From positions 153,076,511-153,140,510 of the forward strand of contig OV884059.1 in the NCBI GenBank assembly GCA_930367215.1: DNA of 64,000 bases, read 5' to 3'. The notes below the pieces were generated by a model. The model had not been told where the DNA came from. It saw nothing but the letters and a program-made list of their open reading frames with translations, and did no database searches. Positions 44,384 to 55,599 of the stretch are shown here, piece after piece; position 1 is the stretch's first letter, and each line of letters opens with the position of its first letter. The DNA comes from Pollenia angustigena (Eukaryota; Arthropoda; Insecta; Diptera; Polleniidae). The position numbers and the translations under genes are program-made.

Positions 44384-45931
44384 TGTTACGTTACTGCCTT
44401 TCAATAACGTTTTGGTTTATTTCCTTTATAATAAACCGTTTCGAGTTCTTTATTGCACTTCAATAAAATTAAATAAACACAACACTTTAATGTATAACAC
44501 TTATTTATTAAGAACTAAGTCACTTTAACAACCGTAATTTATAGCTTTTATTTACAACTCACTATTGTAATCAACACACTTCAAACGTTTATAGTTTTCC
44601 CCGCGTGATGCGCTCTTAACTTGACAAAGTCTGAACTAATACTGTTTTTTGATGCTAGCCAACGCAAGTATGTACAGTAGTTCCCGCTTAAGTGCTCATC
44701 GAAAAATGTTCAGTTTTCTACGCATTTAAACGGGGAATCATTTAACCGATAACCCGGATAAATGCGCAATCAACACATTTATAAAAACCTCGCTTAAAAA
44801 ACTTAAAAATCATTTAAAAGTACTTCTTTAGTTACATATAAGGGAAAATAAAATTTATTATATGTACATAGTTTTCATACGAAATTAAATACATATAATA
44901 TTAAAGCTAATTCAATAAACATTCTTACATAAATACTTATGGACATACATTTTTATTAAAAATATAAATATGTTTTGTTTTTAATATGTATTTTATTCGA
45001 CCTTTATTATTTTCAAGTATTAATAGGTCTTTAGGTGTTTTTTTAAAAACTTACCCCCATATTTATAAACGATTATTAAATTTAACAAACGTTTATTTAG
45101 GAGAATTTTCATACAAAATTTGTTTTGTAAACCTTTATTAAATTTCAAATTTTTTTATAAATACAGGCGTAAATGTTTATTCGAACTCATATTTAGGCTC
45201 CAACTTATTCACTCTTTCCTCTTCTTCATCACCGGAAGATTCCGATAACTCTTTAAAATTATTCTCTATGATTTTTGAAATTCAAGAGAAATTTATTTTT
45301 TTACTTCAACTGCCCTTTTAAATGTTTGTGTTGCCATCATATAAGTACAAAAATACTTTTACTAACTTTATAAATGCCTTGATGGATACTTAAAAAAATG
45401 TCAAGTTTTTTTGGTTACGCATTTAAGTGATTTATTTTGTTCAAATTTATGGAATATCGGACAAAAATAATGAATCATTAAAACGGGGAACGCATTTAAG
45501 CGAGGTCATTTAAGCGGGATTTTGTTCATGTAATTATGTGAAAATGTTGCTTGCCAGCACATTTTGCGCATTTAAGAGGGGTGCATTTAAGCGGGAACTA
45601 CTGTATACTGTAATTCAGCCATCTAGAACATTCGAAATGTTTCTCGAAGGTTCGAGGCTTTACTTATTCACCACTCTATAGTCAATTATGATTGGTGGCG
45701 GCACTTATGTTAACATAATTTCACCACTTATACTAAAGCTTTTTTAACGGTCATTTCTAGTTCCTTCTGCACATTGGGATTGAAGTGTACTAAATTATAA
45801 CAATTTTTAATAACAATGTAAACTAATAAAATAACTAACAAATACTTAATAACTAATCCATACAAGATAAATAATAATTACAACTAATTCTTAAACAATA
45901 ATTACAACTAACTTAAGTTACTTTCGTAACA
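44384..45931. mobile_element. Probable solo LTR inserted in hAT copy 2
   Basis: The insertion starts TGTTACG and ends CGTAACA, the TG...CA format of LTRs. It is flanked by ATAT repeats consistent with a 4-6 bp duplication. Without the inner pogo element it is about 617 bp. AATAAA and ATAATAAA motifs near 44470 fit an LTR, but the family and strand are not determined. Confidence 0.62.
44675..45603. mobile_element. pogo-type element nested in the solo LTR
   Basis: CAGTAGTTCCCGCTTAAGTG and CATTTAAGCGGGAACTACTG are inverted and flanked by TA. CGCATTTAA(A/G)(C/T)GGGG motifs recur inside both ends. 929 bp, no transposase seen. Confidence 0.85.
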
Positions 45932-46719
45932 ATATATATGTACGCTTTTGAATAAAGAACACACATAAGGTGTAAAATAGGAAAAACATGTATGTTTGCA
46001 TTCTGATACTTAGTCAAACCTTTTTTCAATAGCACTTGAGGTAGAAGTGCACAACACGTGGAAAACTAAAGCGCATGAAAATGGCTCATTATAAAAGTAT
46101 TTTCTGTCAGCTATTTTTAATTTGTTTAACACTTTGCATATACCAAGCTACGGCTCTTTTTTCATTTTTTAAATTCTTTGCGTTTTTTGTACGATTTCTG
46201 ACTGCATGTTTTTTAACAATTCCTAATATTTTCCAATCCATATTCTATTTTTGAAACAGTGCTAACATTTAAAAAAATGTTTACCGAAATACCTACATCG
46301 TTTTTATTACGATTACTAAATATGTTGTCAACGCTAAAAATTGCAACGTTTCGTACAATTTCCAATTTCCAAAAGCCTAGCTCTAACCTCGTATATAAAG
46401 TTTTTGGTAAAACGAATGTAACTTTCTTTTATCACTTTTTTATCATTTGAAATATTAAAATCTTTACAAGCCTTCTCAAAATTGTACCCCAAATAGCAAA
46501 GTTCAACTAAATCATCCTCTATATAATGGTAGTTTTAAAAAATTGTAGAAAAAAATAAAAATTGTAAAAAGCACTAAGGGCACTAACGAAAAATTGAAAA
46601 AGCACCAAGTTAGTGCTTTTTCTCGTTTTTTCACTATGGATACAATTTTGGCGTTTTGAGGCATCAAAAAGCACCATAAATAGTGCCAAAAGCACTAAGT
46701 CGGCATCACTGAACGTTAA

Positions 46720-47171
46720 TATTATTGAATTTTTTTTTTTTTTAACATTTCTGAAATAAAATATTACGGTTCATTTTATGTTTTAGGCATATTAAAGAGC
46801 TTTTCGACTATTGGCAAATTCTGAATCGACTACCTATGGTAACAAGGTTATGTGGTATTTTTCCAGATACACAAAACTAAATAAATTAATTTTTAATTCA
46901 AATTTCAATTATGCATTTAAATTTATTCAATAAAAATTTTAATTGAATCTAATAAATAATTTAATTGCTTGTTTGTTTAAATGAATTATTTTATTGATTA
47001 TTTTTTTATTTTGAATTACCTGAGGTAATTAAATAAAATATGTAGGTATAGATTTTTTGGTTTAATCAATTTTTAAAATATCATTTATATCATTTATTGA
47101 AAAAAAATTTACAATTTTCTATTTTAAGAACAATTTTGATTTTTAGTTGAACTGTTAATTTTTAATTTTTC
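46720..47171. other. Non-coding, nothing recognised
   Basis: AT-rich, no open frames or repeats of note. Confidence 0.5.
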
Positions 47172-47678
47172 ATATTCTTTAATTAGGCTTGAGTTCATCA
47201 AATTTAATTTTCATTAAATTATTTTCACTGAGGGAAGGAATTTTACAACTTGGATAAAAATGTCGACGAAAGTGGACAAAAAAACATAATAAACAAATGT
47301 ATTCAGGTTTTCAAGACAAAGTCTTGACAGAAAGAATACGAAAAAACAGAGGAAAAAAGAAGGCAACATGTAATTTGAAATTTAAGTGATAATAACAGCA
47401 AATTTCGAACCACCAGTACCACTGGTTAAAGATTGATGTTTGACTGTTGGCTAAAGGGCACCGCAGTGGTGCAGTGGGTAGAACACAAAGATCTTTTGAC
47501 GATAGAAAGTGGTGTTTCTTGAAACATGTAAAGATCAACCCGGGTTCAAATCCCAGTTCAGCCAAGAAAAGTTATCAATAAATTTTAATAAAAATTCCAA
47601 GTTGTAAAATTCCTTCCCTCAGTGAAAATAATTTAATGAAAATTAAATTTGATGAACCCAAGCCTAATTAAAGAATAT
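47172..47678. mobile_element. Fold-back element with 82-bp TIRs around a tRNA-like SINE
   Basis: The left arm (47172-47253) and right arm (47597-47678) are reverse complements with a single noted mismatch (GGCTTGAGTTCATC against GATGAACCCAAGCC). The centre holds a SINE body with pol III boxes. Confidence 0.85.
47455..47577 (+). repeat. tRNA-derived SINE, copy 1
   Basis: AGTGGTGCAGTGGGTAG (47465-47481) fits a pol III A box and GGTTCAAATCC (47543-47553) a B box; TATCAATAAA follows. A related copy, more degraded, is at 49940-50075. The intervening length exceeds that of a tRNA gene, so a SINE rather than a tRNA gene. Confidence 0.72.
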
Positions 47679-48373
47679 CAAAAATTTTCTATTTTTTCAA
47701 CTTTTGTTAAGCAAAATCAACAAATTGCTTACTTAATTCTACGAATTTTACCAAGGCTTGTTTTGGTGAAAAAAAGGTCGAGAAATTTTAATTTAAATTG
47801 ATCATTTCCGGTTTCGCAGATTTCCTATAAGGTTAACTAATCTTAATTCTGTTTAATCATTTTTTCGTTTTCAAAAACGGCAACATTTTAGCACCCTTTA
47901 ACAGGACAAATAAACATTATAAAAAAAATATTTGGCACACACTTTCACATGGAGAAATAAACAGGTGGCATCAAATAATATTGCAACAAAAATGTAAATT
48001 AAGTCCCAGCTTACGTCAAAAAATATTTTAAGCAAAAATCAAGTCGTGCCGCTGAAGGTGATAAAATACATATATAAGTTTTTAGCCAATTTTTATTTAA
48101 TTTTGGTCAATATTTTATTTATTTTAATTTAAAATTTTCAAAAACTTTAATAAAATAGAAGAAACACAGCACAAAACGTGAACTTTTTGTAAATATTAAC
48201 AAAACAAGAGCAAGAAATCGTCATCTAGCGTGGTGCTGCCAGCTGTATTATTTCACCATGCTTTCCTATCTACTAGAACGATCGTTTCAATTTTTAAAAG
48301 TATGTAAAAAGTGTGAGTGTTTTAAAACTTGAAAGGCGAAAGTTGATCGTGTAACCCTCAAGTTATTCCAATT
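47679..48373. other. Non-coding, nothing recognised
   Basis: No gene or repeat resolved. Confidence 0.45.
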
Positions 48374-48567
48374 ACATTTTTCAAACATAAAACTTTGAAA
48401 CTGCCCCAATATTCACCGGACATAAGAATTATAGAAAATGTATGGGGATGGTTGTCTCGAAAAGTTTATGAGGGTAGACAATAATATACAGTTTTTCCTG
48501 AACTAATTTGAGCATTAAGCACGTTATAGAAATCAATTCCAAACAGGATCAATAAAGTTTTAAGAGG
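48374..48567 (+). pseudogene. Tc1-type transposase C-terminal relic
   Basis: The frame reads KLPQYSPDIRIIENVWGWLS then RKVYEGRQ, a stop, YTVFPELI, further stops and SIPNRINKVLRG. The block SPD...IIENVWGW is the third catalytic (Glu) region of Tc1/mariner transposases, followed by the usual SMPNR-like end. Three in-frame stops show decay. Upstream domains are missing. Confidence 0.78.
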
Positions 48568-48643
48568 GCCACCCAATTGTACCTTGTAAAGTCAATTCTA
48601 TTTTTCCGAATTTAAATAGGTATTTAAAAAAAATCTTTACATA

Positions 48644-48781
48644 GGATCTTCACCTCACAATTTTTTGTCATACAAACGTCAAACTTCATATAAAAAAAAA
48701 ACGCTGACAAAAATTTTAAAATTTTTTTTTATATGGACTTTGACGTTTGGTATGACAAAAAATTTGTCAGGTGAAGACCCC
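48644..48781. mobile_element. Hairpin MITE, 138 bp
   Basis: GGATCTTCACCT, ATTTTTTGTCATACAAACGT and CTTCATATAAAAAAAA are mirrored by TTTTTTTTATATGG, ACGTTTGGTATGACAAAAAA and AGGTGAAGACCCC. Nearly the whole element pairs. Confidence 0.78.
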
Positions 48782-48800
48782 ATTTAGGGAGAATTTCGTC

Positions 48801-49172
48801 CATGTTCAACATATCGAAATGAAGTGGAATTGAAATTGACAAGATTTTGATTTCAATTACACTATGCCACAAAAAAATTAATTAAATTGGAGCGAATTAA
48901 AATTGTGAATTTTGAAAAAACATAAATAAACATCGGATAAAGATTGTTCCGTCAATCGAAATGAAGTGGATTTAAAACCGAACAAATTTTGAAAACGGGC
49001 CTGTACAGAAGGTTCATAAAAATATTCCTTTTTTTAAACTTCATACTTAAATACCAATTATATTTACATGAACTGCTTTTTAAAACAGGAAAAACTACAG
49101 TAATTTTGTAAATAATTGAAATTACAATTACATTCGGTTTCACTTCCAATTCATTTCGATTTGTAGAACATG
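48801..49172. mobile_element. MITE, 372 bp
   Basis: CATGTTCAACATATCGAAAT and ATTTCGATTTGTAGAACATG are inverted. An internal second copy of TCGAAATGAAGTGGA occurs at 48956. Confidence 0.7.
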
Positions 49173-49593
49173 CCCGATTATCTTCTTTATTAACAGGATT
49201 TTCCTTTTTTTTTTCAAAAAAATATCAGATTGACAGTATGTCTAGATTGAAATTTTAAATTTGCTTATGTATAAAAACCATTAAATAAATCCATTAAATT
49301 TCAAGAGCTTTATTTACATGAATAATGAAAATGTCAATAACCCTTACAAATGTGTCAATGAAATGCCAATTGCTTATCTGATAATTGAGGTTCTTTAGCG
49401 ATTCTTCAGCTAACTATTTGTATACAATTATCCGCTAATCTTTGAAATACGGAAAGTGTGTTTTTAACTTAGCTGGTAGTTAAACTACGTTAAAAAATAT
49501 ATCAGATAATTAAAGATAAGAAATAATGGCGGGTATATAAATTAAAATTATTAAAAGAAAAATCACTAGCCAATTGGTAACTAAACTTTTTAA

Positions 49594-49680
49594 ATGAAAT
49601 TTTCTATATTTGCTCTCATCGTCATTTAATGCCTTGCGCTTGTTACTTTGTATTTGAATTTGGAATGAAGACTGTATTTG
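49594..49680 (+). pseudogene. Possible decayed secreted-peptide gene
   Basis: After a good TATA box (GTATATAAAT, 49533-49542) and about 50 bases, an ATG opens MKFSIFALIVI, then TAA, then CLALVTLYLNLE and a stop. The layout (TATA, short leader, hydrophobic signal peptide) matches that of the gene at 12506, but the stop interrupts the signal peptide after 11 residues. It may instead be chance. Confidence 0.3.
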
Positions 49681-49799
49681 AATTACGAATGAAGACCATT
49701 AACAGTTCGATTAGCCACAAAGTATTTAATTGTTGTTATAGCATGGCACGAGCTCTATATGTTTACATTTGTCAAAGACATAAAAACAAATGTAATTAG

Positions 49800-50075
49800 A
49801 TATCAAGACAAAGTCTTCAAAAAGTACAAAAAATTCAAGTAAGGAAGAAACAAGTAAAAGTTAAAAAAAAAATAAATAATTAACAAGAGCAAAACTTCGA
49901 TCCACCAAAATTCCATTGGTTAAAAGATTGATGTTTAAATATAGACTTAAAGCCCTGCCAGTGACGGAAAGAGTAAAATTGCAACGAAGTCTGATGATGA
50001 GAATATGATTATTCTTGAAACATGTAGAGTCAACCTGAGTTCAATCCCCTGTTCAGGCAAGAATAAAAATTATCA
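49800..50075 (+). repeat. Degraded SINE, copy 2
   Basis: Shares with 47310-47577 the order CAAGACAAAGTCTT, GGTTAAA(A)GATTGATGTTT, TTCTTGAAACATGTA, GAGTTCAATCC (B box region) and TTATCAATAAATT. The terminal 82-bp arms are absent. Confidence 0.62.
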
Positions 50076-50230
50076 ATAAATTCCAAAAGATTTTGCTATT
50101 CGTGCTTAATTCCCAGTTTTTATTATTGATAAAAACACTTGAAATTTATCGTTGATGGGAATAGCAAAATCTTTTGAAATTAAAATTTTGTATTCCCAAA
50201 AATTGAAATTACTTTTTGATAATAAACAGG

Positions 50231-50320
50231 CAAGTTCATTTATAATTAACTACCAGTTACAGCGGTCAAAACATACTGCTAACTGGAAGTTAAAGTAATA
50301 GTTAGTTTTAACTGAACTTG
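50231..50320. mobile_element. Short inverted repeat, 90 bp
   Basis: CAAGTTCA...AATTAACTACCAGTTA pairs with TAACTGGAAGTTAA...TGAACTTG. It directly precedes the satellite-bearing element. Confidence 0.55.
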
Positions 50321-50326
50321 GTGAAT

Positions 50327-51114
50327 TGTGAACGTAGTGTAACGGATAAGGATGAATCAGTCAGTGTCATTAATAAAATTTTGTATATGTACTACCTGTA
50401 TTATGTTCGATCACGAACAATTTTCCCTATATCATAAAATTTTTTTGAAGACAATAGCACATGATTTCTTTTACTTCTGCAAACATTTTTGCGGAATAAA
50501 AAAAATTGTAAAAAACAATTTAAAAAAAAATTTTTTTTTCTGAGTAATTTCATTAAAATTACCTTTCTATCAGTGGTTTTACCTTCTTAATCCCTTTTGG
50601 GCCGCAAAAGTTCTATTGTACTAAAGTTGAAATTTGACAAAAATATAGTAGTTTAGAATTTTTTTTTTGAGTAATTTCATTAAAATTAAAAAAGTGTTAA
50701 ACAGACGGGTCCAAACGGGTACAAGAGTATATACAGGGTAAAAGAAAACACTTTCACCTTTCTATCAGTGGTTTCACCTTCTTGGTCCCTTTTGGGCCGC
50801 AAAAGTTCTATTCTACTAAAGTTGAAATATGACAAAAATATAGTAGTTTAGAAAAATTTTTTTTGAGTAATTTCATTAAAATTAAAAAAGTGTTAAACAG
50901 ACGGGTCCAAACGGGTACAAGAGTATATACAGGGTAAAAGAAAACACTTTCACCTTTCTATCAGTGGTTTCACCTTCTTGGTCCCTTTTGGGCCGCAAAA
51001 GTTCTATTGTACTAAAGTTGAAATTTGACAAAAATATAGTAGTTTAGAAAATATGTCCTAGCATCTCAAATATAAATAACACAACAGCCGCAAATATTAC
51101 CTTTTTAAAGATAA
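50327..51114 (-). mobile_element. Satellite-bearing element, copy 1
   Basis: In order: a unique end (50327-50545), three ~195-bp tandem units anchored by GGGCCGCAAAAGTTCTATT at 50600, 50795 and 50991, and a second unique end with CAAATATTACCTTTTTAAAG. The same three parts occur in opposite orientation at 56369-57800. No coding. Confidence 0.82.
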
Positions 51115-51120
51115 TGTGAT

Positions 51121-51450
51121 TAATTTAACCATATTATTGTCACCGACAACCATATTTTGGTTTAATTAGTCCTCCATCAAGAAGCCACAACCATATTATG
51201 GTTGCCTCTGAAAATGTTATGTTTTAATATGACAATAATTTTTTTTTAAATTAACAATAGTTTATTCCTCTTTTCCAAGAGCAACATGCTATGGTTGAAA
51301 ACCAACCATGTTATTATTAGTGTGGAACATATTTTAGTTATTTATAGCCTTAACATGTTAGAAGGCAGCCATTATATGGTTGTGGCTTCTTGACGAAGGA
51401 CTAATTTAACGAAAATATGGTTGTCGGTGACAATAATATGGATGAATTAA
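51121..51450. mobile_element. Fold-back MITE with ~85-bp arms
   Basis: TTATTGTCACCGACAACCAT and AAGAAGCCACAACCATAT(T) are mirrored by ATGGTTGTGGCTTCTTGACG and ATGGTTGTCGGTGACAATAA. Repeated AACCATAT/ATATGGTT motifs run through it. Confidence 0.8.
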
Positions 51451-51594
51451 ACATATTATGCTTAAAATTTTCTTTAAAAATAGTTTTGTTGGAGGTGACC
51501 ATATTTAAACATGTTTTTTCTCTGGGTGTATGTATTAATTTTGAATAATTTGCAATTTAAAAAAACTTTTGTCCGACATAGTCGGCTGCAGCAT

Positions 51595-51775
51595 CTGCGA
51601 AAATATTTTCCGTCAAGTTTTCATAATAAACAGCTGATGTCAGTTCATTTGCCAGAAGAAAATAGAGTACGCTCTTATTGAAATTTTATTAGATGACTTT
51701 GCTTCTGATTTTTACAAAAGCAATGTTATAAAGGCAACACATGACATGTATGTATGTTGCAGTGGGAAAAATTTA
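51595..51775. mobile_element. Fragment of the MITE family at 63040-63655
   Basis: CAGAAGAAAATAGAG(T/C)ACGCTC, TGAAATTTT, AGATGACTTTGC and ACATGTATGT with GTTGCAGTGG occur in the same order as at 63480-63610. Confidence 0.7.
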
Positions 51776-52442
51776 ATTTCTTTACCCTAAGATAAAAATT
51801 TTATATTGTAAATGTTTGGACATTTTGTGTTAATCCAACGATATATCTGAAACAAATTTTTGCTGTAAAGTGAAAAATAATAATTTTGAAATTCCACCTT
51901 TTCTTAAAGTAATAGATATTTGAAATTGAGCAAAGGATATAAATACAGTCGTTTGCATTTTACTTACATCAGAGGTCTTGCGGGCTGCCTAAATTTGTTA
52001 AAATACTAAAAACTATTTTCGTTTTATTAAAAACGTTTTAGGAAAATTTATTAATGGTTAATTTCGAACGAATATTTCGTTCGATTAAATAACATGTAAA
52101 ACAAGAACAATATTTTATAATTTGAATATTTAATAATTTGTGTTTGTTTTACTATTATAGCAATTACCAAATACTTTTGCCATTTTTTGATTATCTGTCA
52201 TCCGTCAGTTATTATTAATAATGTCAATCAATCAAAACAAATTATTTGTATTTTTATTATTTACTGATTATGAGAATCTGTCTGTCAAAAATTTCCCCTT
52301 TATATTTTCACTAATCAATCAAGTAACCGAGTTTAATATGTCAATAATTATAACCAGGGAAACCAGAAATATGCTGTAAAAAGTGTTTAATGCGCATTAA
52401 ATATGCAGTAAAAACTTGAAAATATGCCCTATATGTTAAAAC
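51776..52442. other. Non-coding; edge of an AATATGC-type hAT relic
   Basis: AGGGAAACCAGAAATATGCTG and TTAAATATGCAGTAAAAAC at 52357-52435 resemble the sub-terminal motifs at 38640. Otherwise nothing recognised. Confidence 0.4.
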
Positions 52443-52882
52443 AAGTAAGAAAATATAGTCGGTCAAGCCCGACCATATGATACCCTACTCCACATTATTT
52501 AAAAACAAATTTCCAAGAGTGTTTGGCAATATGAATAGGGATCTATCTATGTTTTCAATTTCATTACAATTGGATTGATAGTTTCTGGGAGGCAGAAATT
52601 ACCCCCTATCTCCCCTCGTGATACTACGATAGGCTTGGTCCTTGTGCCAATATCAACCTATGTGCCAAATTTTATTTAATTATCTCCAAAAGTGCGACCT
52701 GTACTTTGCGTATAAGGTTAAATGGACAGCCAGCCGGACGGACATCGTTAGATCAACTCAGAAAGTCATTCTGAGTCGATCGGTATCTATACTTGAAGGT
52801 GGGTCTAGGACCAATATTTTAAGGTGTTACACACATCAGCACAAATGCAAAATACCCTCTCCACTATTGTGCTGTGGGTATA
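52443..52882 (-). mobile_element. mini-me-like repeat, copy D
   Basis: Begins AACAAGTAAGAAAATATAGT and GGTCAAGCCCGACC and ends CTATTGTGCTGTGGGTATA, with GACAGCCAGCCGGACGGACA inside. It interrupts AATATGCC-rich sequence (52430 and 52884). Confidence 0.78.
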
Positions 52883-53292
52883 AATATGCCCCAAAAAAAC
52901 CTAAATGGTTTATTTGAAAATCAAATATTCAACATTTTAATAATATTTGCATTAAAAAAACGATTAAAAAATGTCATTCGGTAAAACCCATAATATTAAC
53001 AGACAAATTTTTTTAAATTTTAAATTTCTTTTAACTAAATTCATAAAAAGCTCTTGAGCTCATAACAAGCTCTTGAACGGATAAATATACTGTTTCTGCC
53101 TTTATTTGTTGCATAAGGAAATACATGCAATTGCATATTTGTGGTTTTCCTGATTATAACCATAATCAGAATGATAACCATTTTATTTAAACCAGTGTTC
53201 GAAAATGAACAATAAAAATCGCTCCTTAGTGTTCGGTAGATTAGTGGAAAACACAAACGCTAAAAGTGTTTGTGTAGAAAATCATTAAAAAA

Positions 53293-53818
53293 CAAGTAAG
53301 AAAGTATAGTCGGTCAAGCCCGACCATATGATACCACAGTATTTAAAAACACATCATGCTTATGTGTCACTATTAATATGCATTTATCTATGTTTATAAA
53401 TTTCCTTAAAATCGGTTTGAAAGTTTGTGGGAGGCAGAAATTGCCCCCTGACTCACCTTGTGGTCCTATTTTTGAAAAACTACACAGCTTATGTGTCCAT
53501 ATAAATATATTTCTATCTATGTATAAATTAATCGTTTTGATAGTTTCTGAGAGGCAGAAATGTCCCTCTACCTTCTCTCGTGGTCCTACGATTCGGCCCA
53601 TTTTCAATAGGCTTGGTCCTTGTGCCAATAAGAACCTATGTTTTTATTTTTATCAAATCATCTCCAAAATTGCGACCTGTACTTTGCGCACAAGGTTACA
53701 TGGACAGCCAGCCTGCCAGCCAGCCGGACGGACATCGTTAGTTCGACTCAGAAAGTGATTATAAGTCGATCGGTATACTTCAGCACAAATGCATAATAAC
53801 CTCTCCACTATCTGTGGT
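53293..53818 (-). mobile_element. mini-me-like repeat, copy E
   Basis: Begins AACAAGTAAGAAAGTATAGT and GGTCAAGCCCGACC; has GGACAGCCAGCCTGCCAGCC; ends CCTCTCCACTATCTGTGG. More diverged and shortened than copies A-D. Confidence 0.75.
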
Positions 53819-54393
53819 CGGGTTGTCAAAAAAAAACTGCTAGTAAAAAGAATTGGTTTGTTAACATAAAAAACTAGTTTGTATACAAACTTTGACAAGT
53901 CGACCTCCATAAAAAAACACCATATTTTGACTTGACCCCACCTTCTAGTCAATTCGCCTTGGTTTTTATCCAACTCAACAAATATTAGAGCCAAGGCAAA
54001 TTATTAGAACATTTAATTCCGTTCGGTTATTTTTTAAAAACCACAAACTTCATTGTGCTCGGCTCGGCTCATTTATTTTCGTCCCTTTTGGCTGGTAAAA
54101 AAAAATATTTTTTACAAAAACAAAATACACATACGAAAAAAAACAAAAATCCATAAAAATAATTTTATACAAACAAAACATATACACAATGCAAACACAA
54201 GCTGTTCGTGCTGAAGTCGTTGTTAAAATTTTTTGTTTGTTCATTTCTTTACCAATGTAAAAAAAGAACATTAAAATATAATAGTGGAGTTCAGTGTTTG
54301 ATGCGAATGGTCTTGCGAAAGTGCAAATGCAAAATATTGTAGCTTTTGTTTGCAATCCAACAACAAAATATACAGAATTGCAATTGTCACATT
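53819..54393. other. Non-coding, nothing recognised
   Basis: Short open frames here lack recognisable domains. Confidence 0.45.
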
Positions 54394-54866
54394 AGGTGCG
54401 ATCCCGTACTTTTTGGGTAAAGTTCGGTAAAATGAGAGTAAACAAGAATTTTTCTCACTAATAGACAAAAATGTACAAAAGTACGGGAACAATAAAAACC
54501 AAATTTTTACCCCAAAAGCAAACGTTACAATGAAAACGTTCAAAAAAATACATAAATGACATAAAGTAAAATTAAAAATGTAGGTATTTTTTAACATTTC
54601 CTTTTGTTTATTTTATTAATATTTTTAATTTTATTTCTTTTGGTAATACTTGTTTGTAGTTTTTATTGTTTATTTTTTGTCACAGCTAATTGTTTAACGA
54701 TTTTTCCAATCAGTCCAAAGAAAAAGTACGGGCTACTTCGTGCGAGAAGAAGAAGAATATTTTTCTCTTAAAAGCTCTCTCACTTTACCAAACTTTGAGT
54801 ACGGGAACAGTTTTCAGTAAGATTGGGATCCCGCGGGCTCCCAAAGTTGAGTACGGGATCACACCT
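54394..54866. mobile_element. MITE with 17-bp TIR
   Basis: AGGTGCGATCCCGTACT and AGTACGGGATCACACCT are inverted with one mismatch. GTACGGGA is repeated several times inside (54480, 54792, 54852). ATT flanks both ends. Confidence 0.8.
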
Positions 54867-54995
54867 ATTATTGCTTTTGCGCAACACTAAAACTGTTTAG
54901 CTTTTTTTTGCTACATGTATTGCGTTTACATAACTGATAATCGAACAGCTGACATTTGTGAACAATAATTTAGAATCGTCAAACAAAATTTAAGA

Positions 54996-55110
54996 TATGG
55001 ATCCGACAATTCTAAATAAAAAATTAAAGAGAAAAACCCAACAAAAAGTGGACGGCAGATGAAATAAAAACTTTTGGATTATTTGGAGCAGTCAGAAAAC
55101 ATAGAGGTTA
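54996..55110 (+). pseudogene. Possible transposon-type Myb/SANT-like domain fragment
   Basis: Starting MDPTILNKKLKRKTQQ, and then in shifted frames KKWTADEIKT and LLDYLEQSENIE, the sequence resembles the beginning of the trihelix/SANT-like proteins encoded by Harbinger-type elements. Two frameshifts are needed, so this is weak. GAG/GTTAGT at the end could be a splice donor. Confidence 0.25.
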
Positions 55111-55237
55111 GTATTTAAGAGAAGTCCGTAATTTTTCAAAAGCAATTTCTTTATTTTTATTATTTAGACACCAACACTCAATTGTTTTATAAATAATTTA
55201 TTGAAAAAAGCAGTATCGATGCAATCTGGGATATTAT

Positions 55238-55571
55238 AAGGTTTAGATGTTATGCAAACAATATTCTACCCATAAATGGCTTGTACAAAATGCAGTTATT
55301 AAAATTCGTATTTAAATCTATAAAAGGTGTTGGAAATTATTCAATTCAGTTTTTACAAAATGCCCTGGTCACAAATAGAAATACAAGACAAGGTCAAAAC
55401 CTCTCTGTAACAAGGTGTCGTCTTGAACTGACGAAACAACGGATACGCTTTGCTGGTTCCAATGAATTTAATAATTTGCATGTTTCTTTAAAAAATATTT
55501 TACTTTTTTCAACGTTTAAGAAACAACTTAAGTTATTTTTATTAAACAATCTAGAAACACTTCTTACATAA
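55238..55571 (+). pseudogene. LINE ORF2 C-terminal fragment
   Basis: The frame reads YANNILPINGLYKMQLLKFV, then GNYSIQFLQNALVTNRNTRQ, RCRLELTKQRIRFAGSNEFN and FSTFKKQLKLFLLNNL. This is the C-terminal arrangement seen after the reverse-transcriptase domain in CR1/jockey-type LINEs: an RT..Q..L stretch, then a conserved G..xWN.LP-like motif, here decayed to GSNEFNNLHVSL, then the S.FK..LK..L ending. Domain assignment is from pattern memory. There is no catalytic domain. Confidence 0.55.
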
Positions 55572-55599
55572 AATTAAAAGTTTTTATAAACAACAAGTT

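Larger units (their letters stand above)
43438..46711. mobile_element. hAT-type transposon, copy 2, carrying a solo LTR
   Basis: Ends CAGTGATGCCAACTTTTTG and CACTAAGTCGGCATCACTG are flanked by the 8-bp duplication AACGTTAA (43430-43437, 46712-46719). Apart from the insertion at 44384-45931 it aligns along its whole length with copy 1 (18551-20276) at high identity. Confidence 0.88.

Noticed and set aside
47465..47553. Functional tRNA gene
   Set aside because: A and B boxes are present but the length and lack of a closable acceptor stem indicate a SINE.
47311..47565. Minus-strand open frame starting MAELGFEPG
   Set aside because: It is the antisense of the SINE B-box region; such LGFEPG peptides are a common artefact of tRNA-derived repeats.
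53378..53758. 126-codon frame
   Set aside because: It runs through a mini-me-like repeat; similar frames occur in the other copies only by shared non-coding sequence.
54996..55110. Host Myb/SANT gene exon
   Set aside because: It needs two frameshifts within 110 bases; at best a transposon-derived relic.
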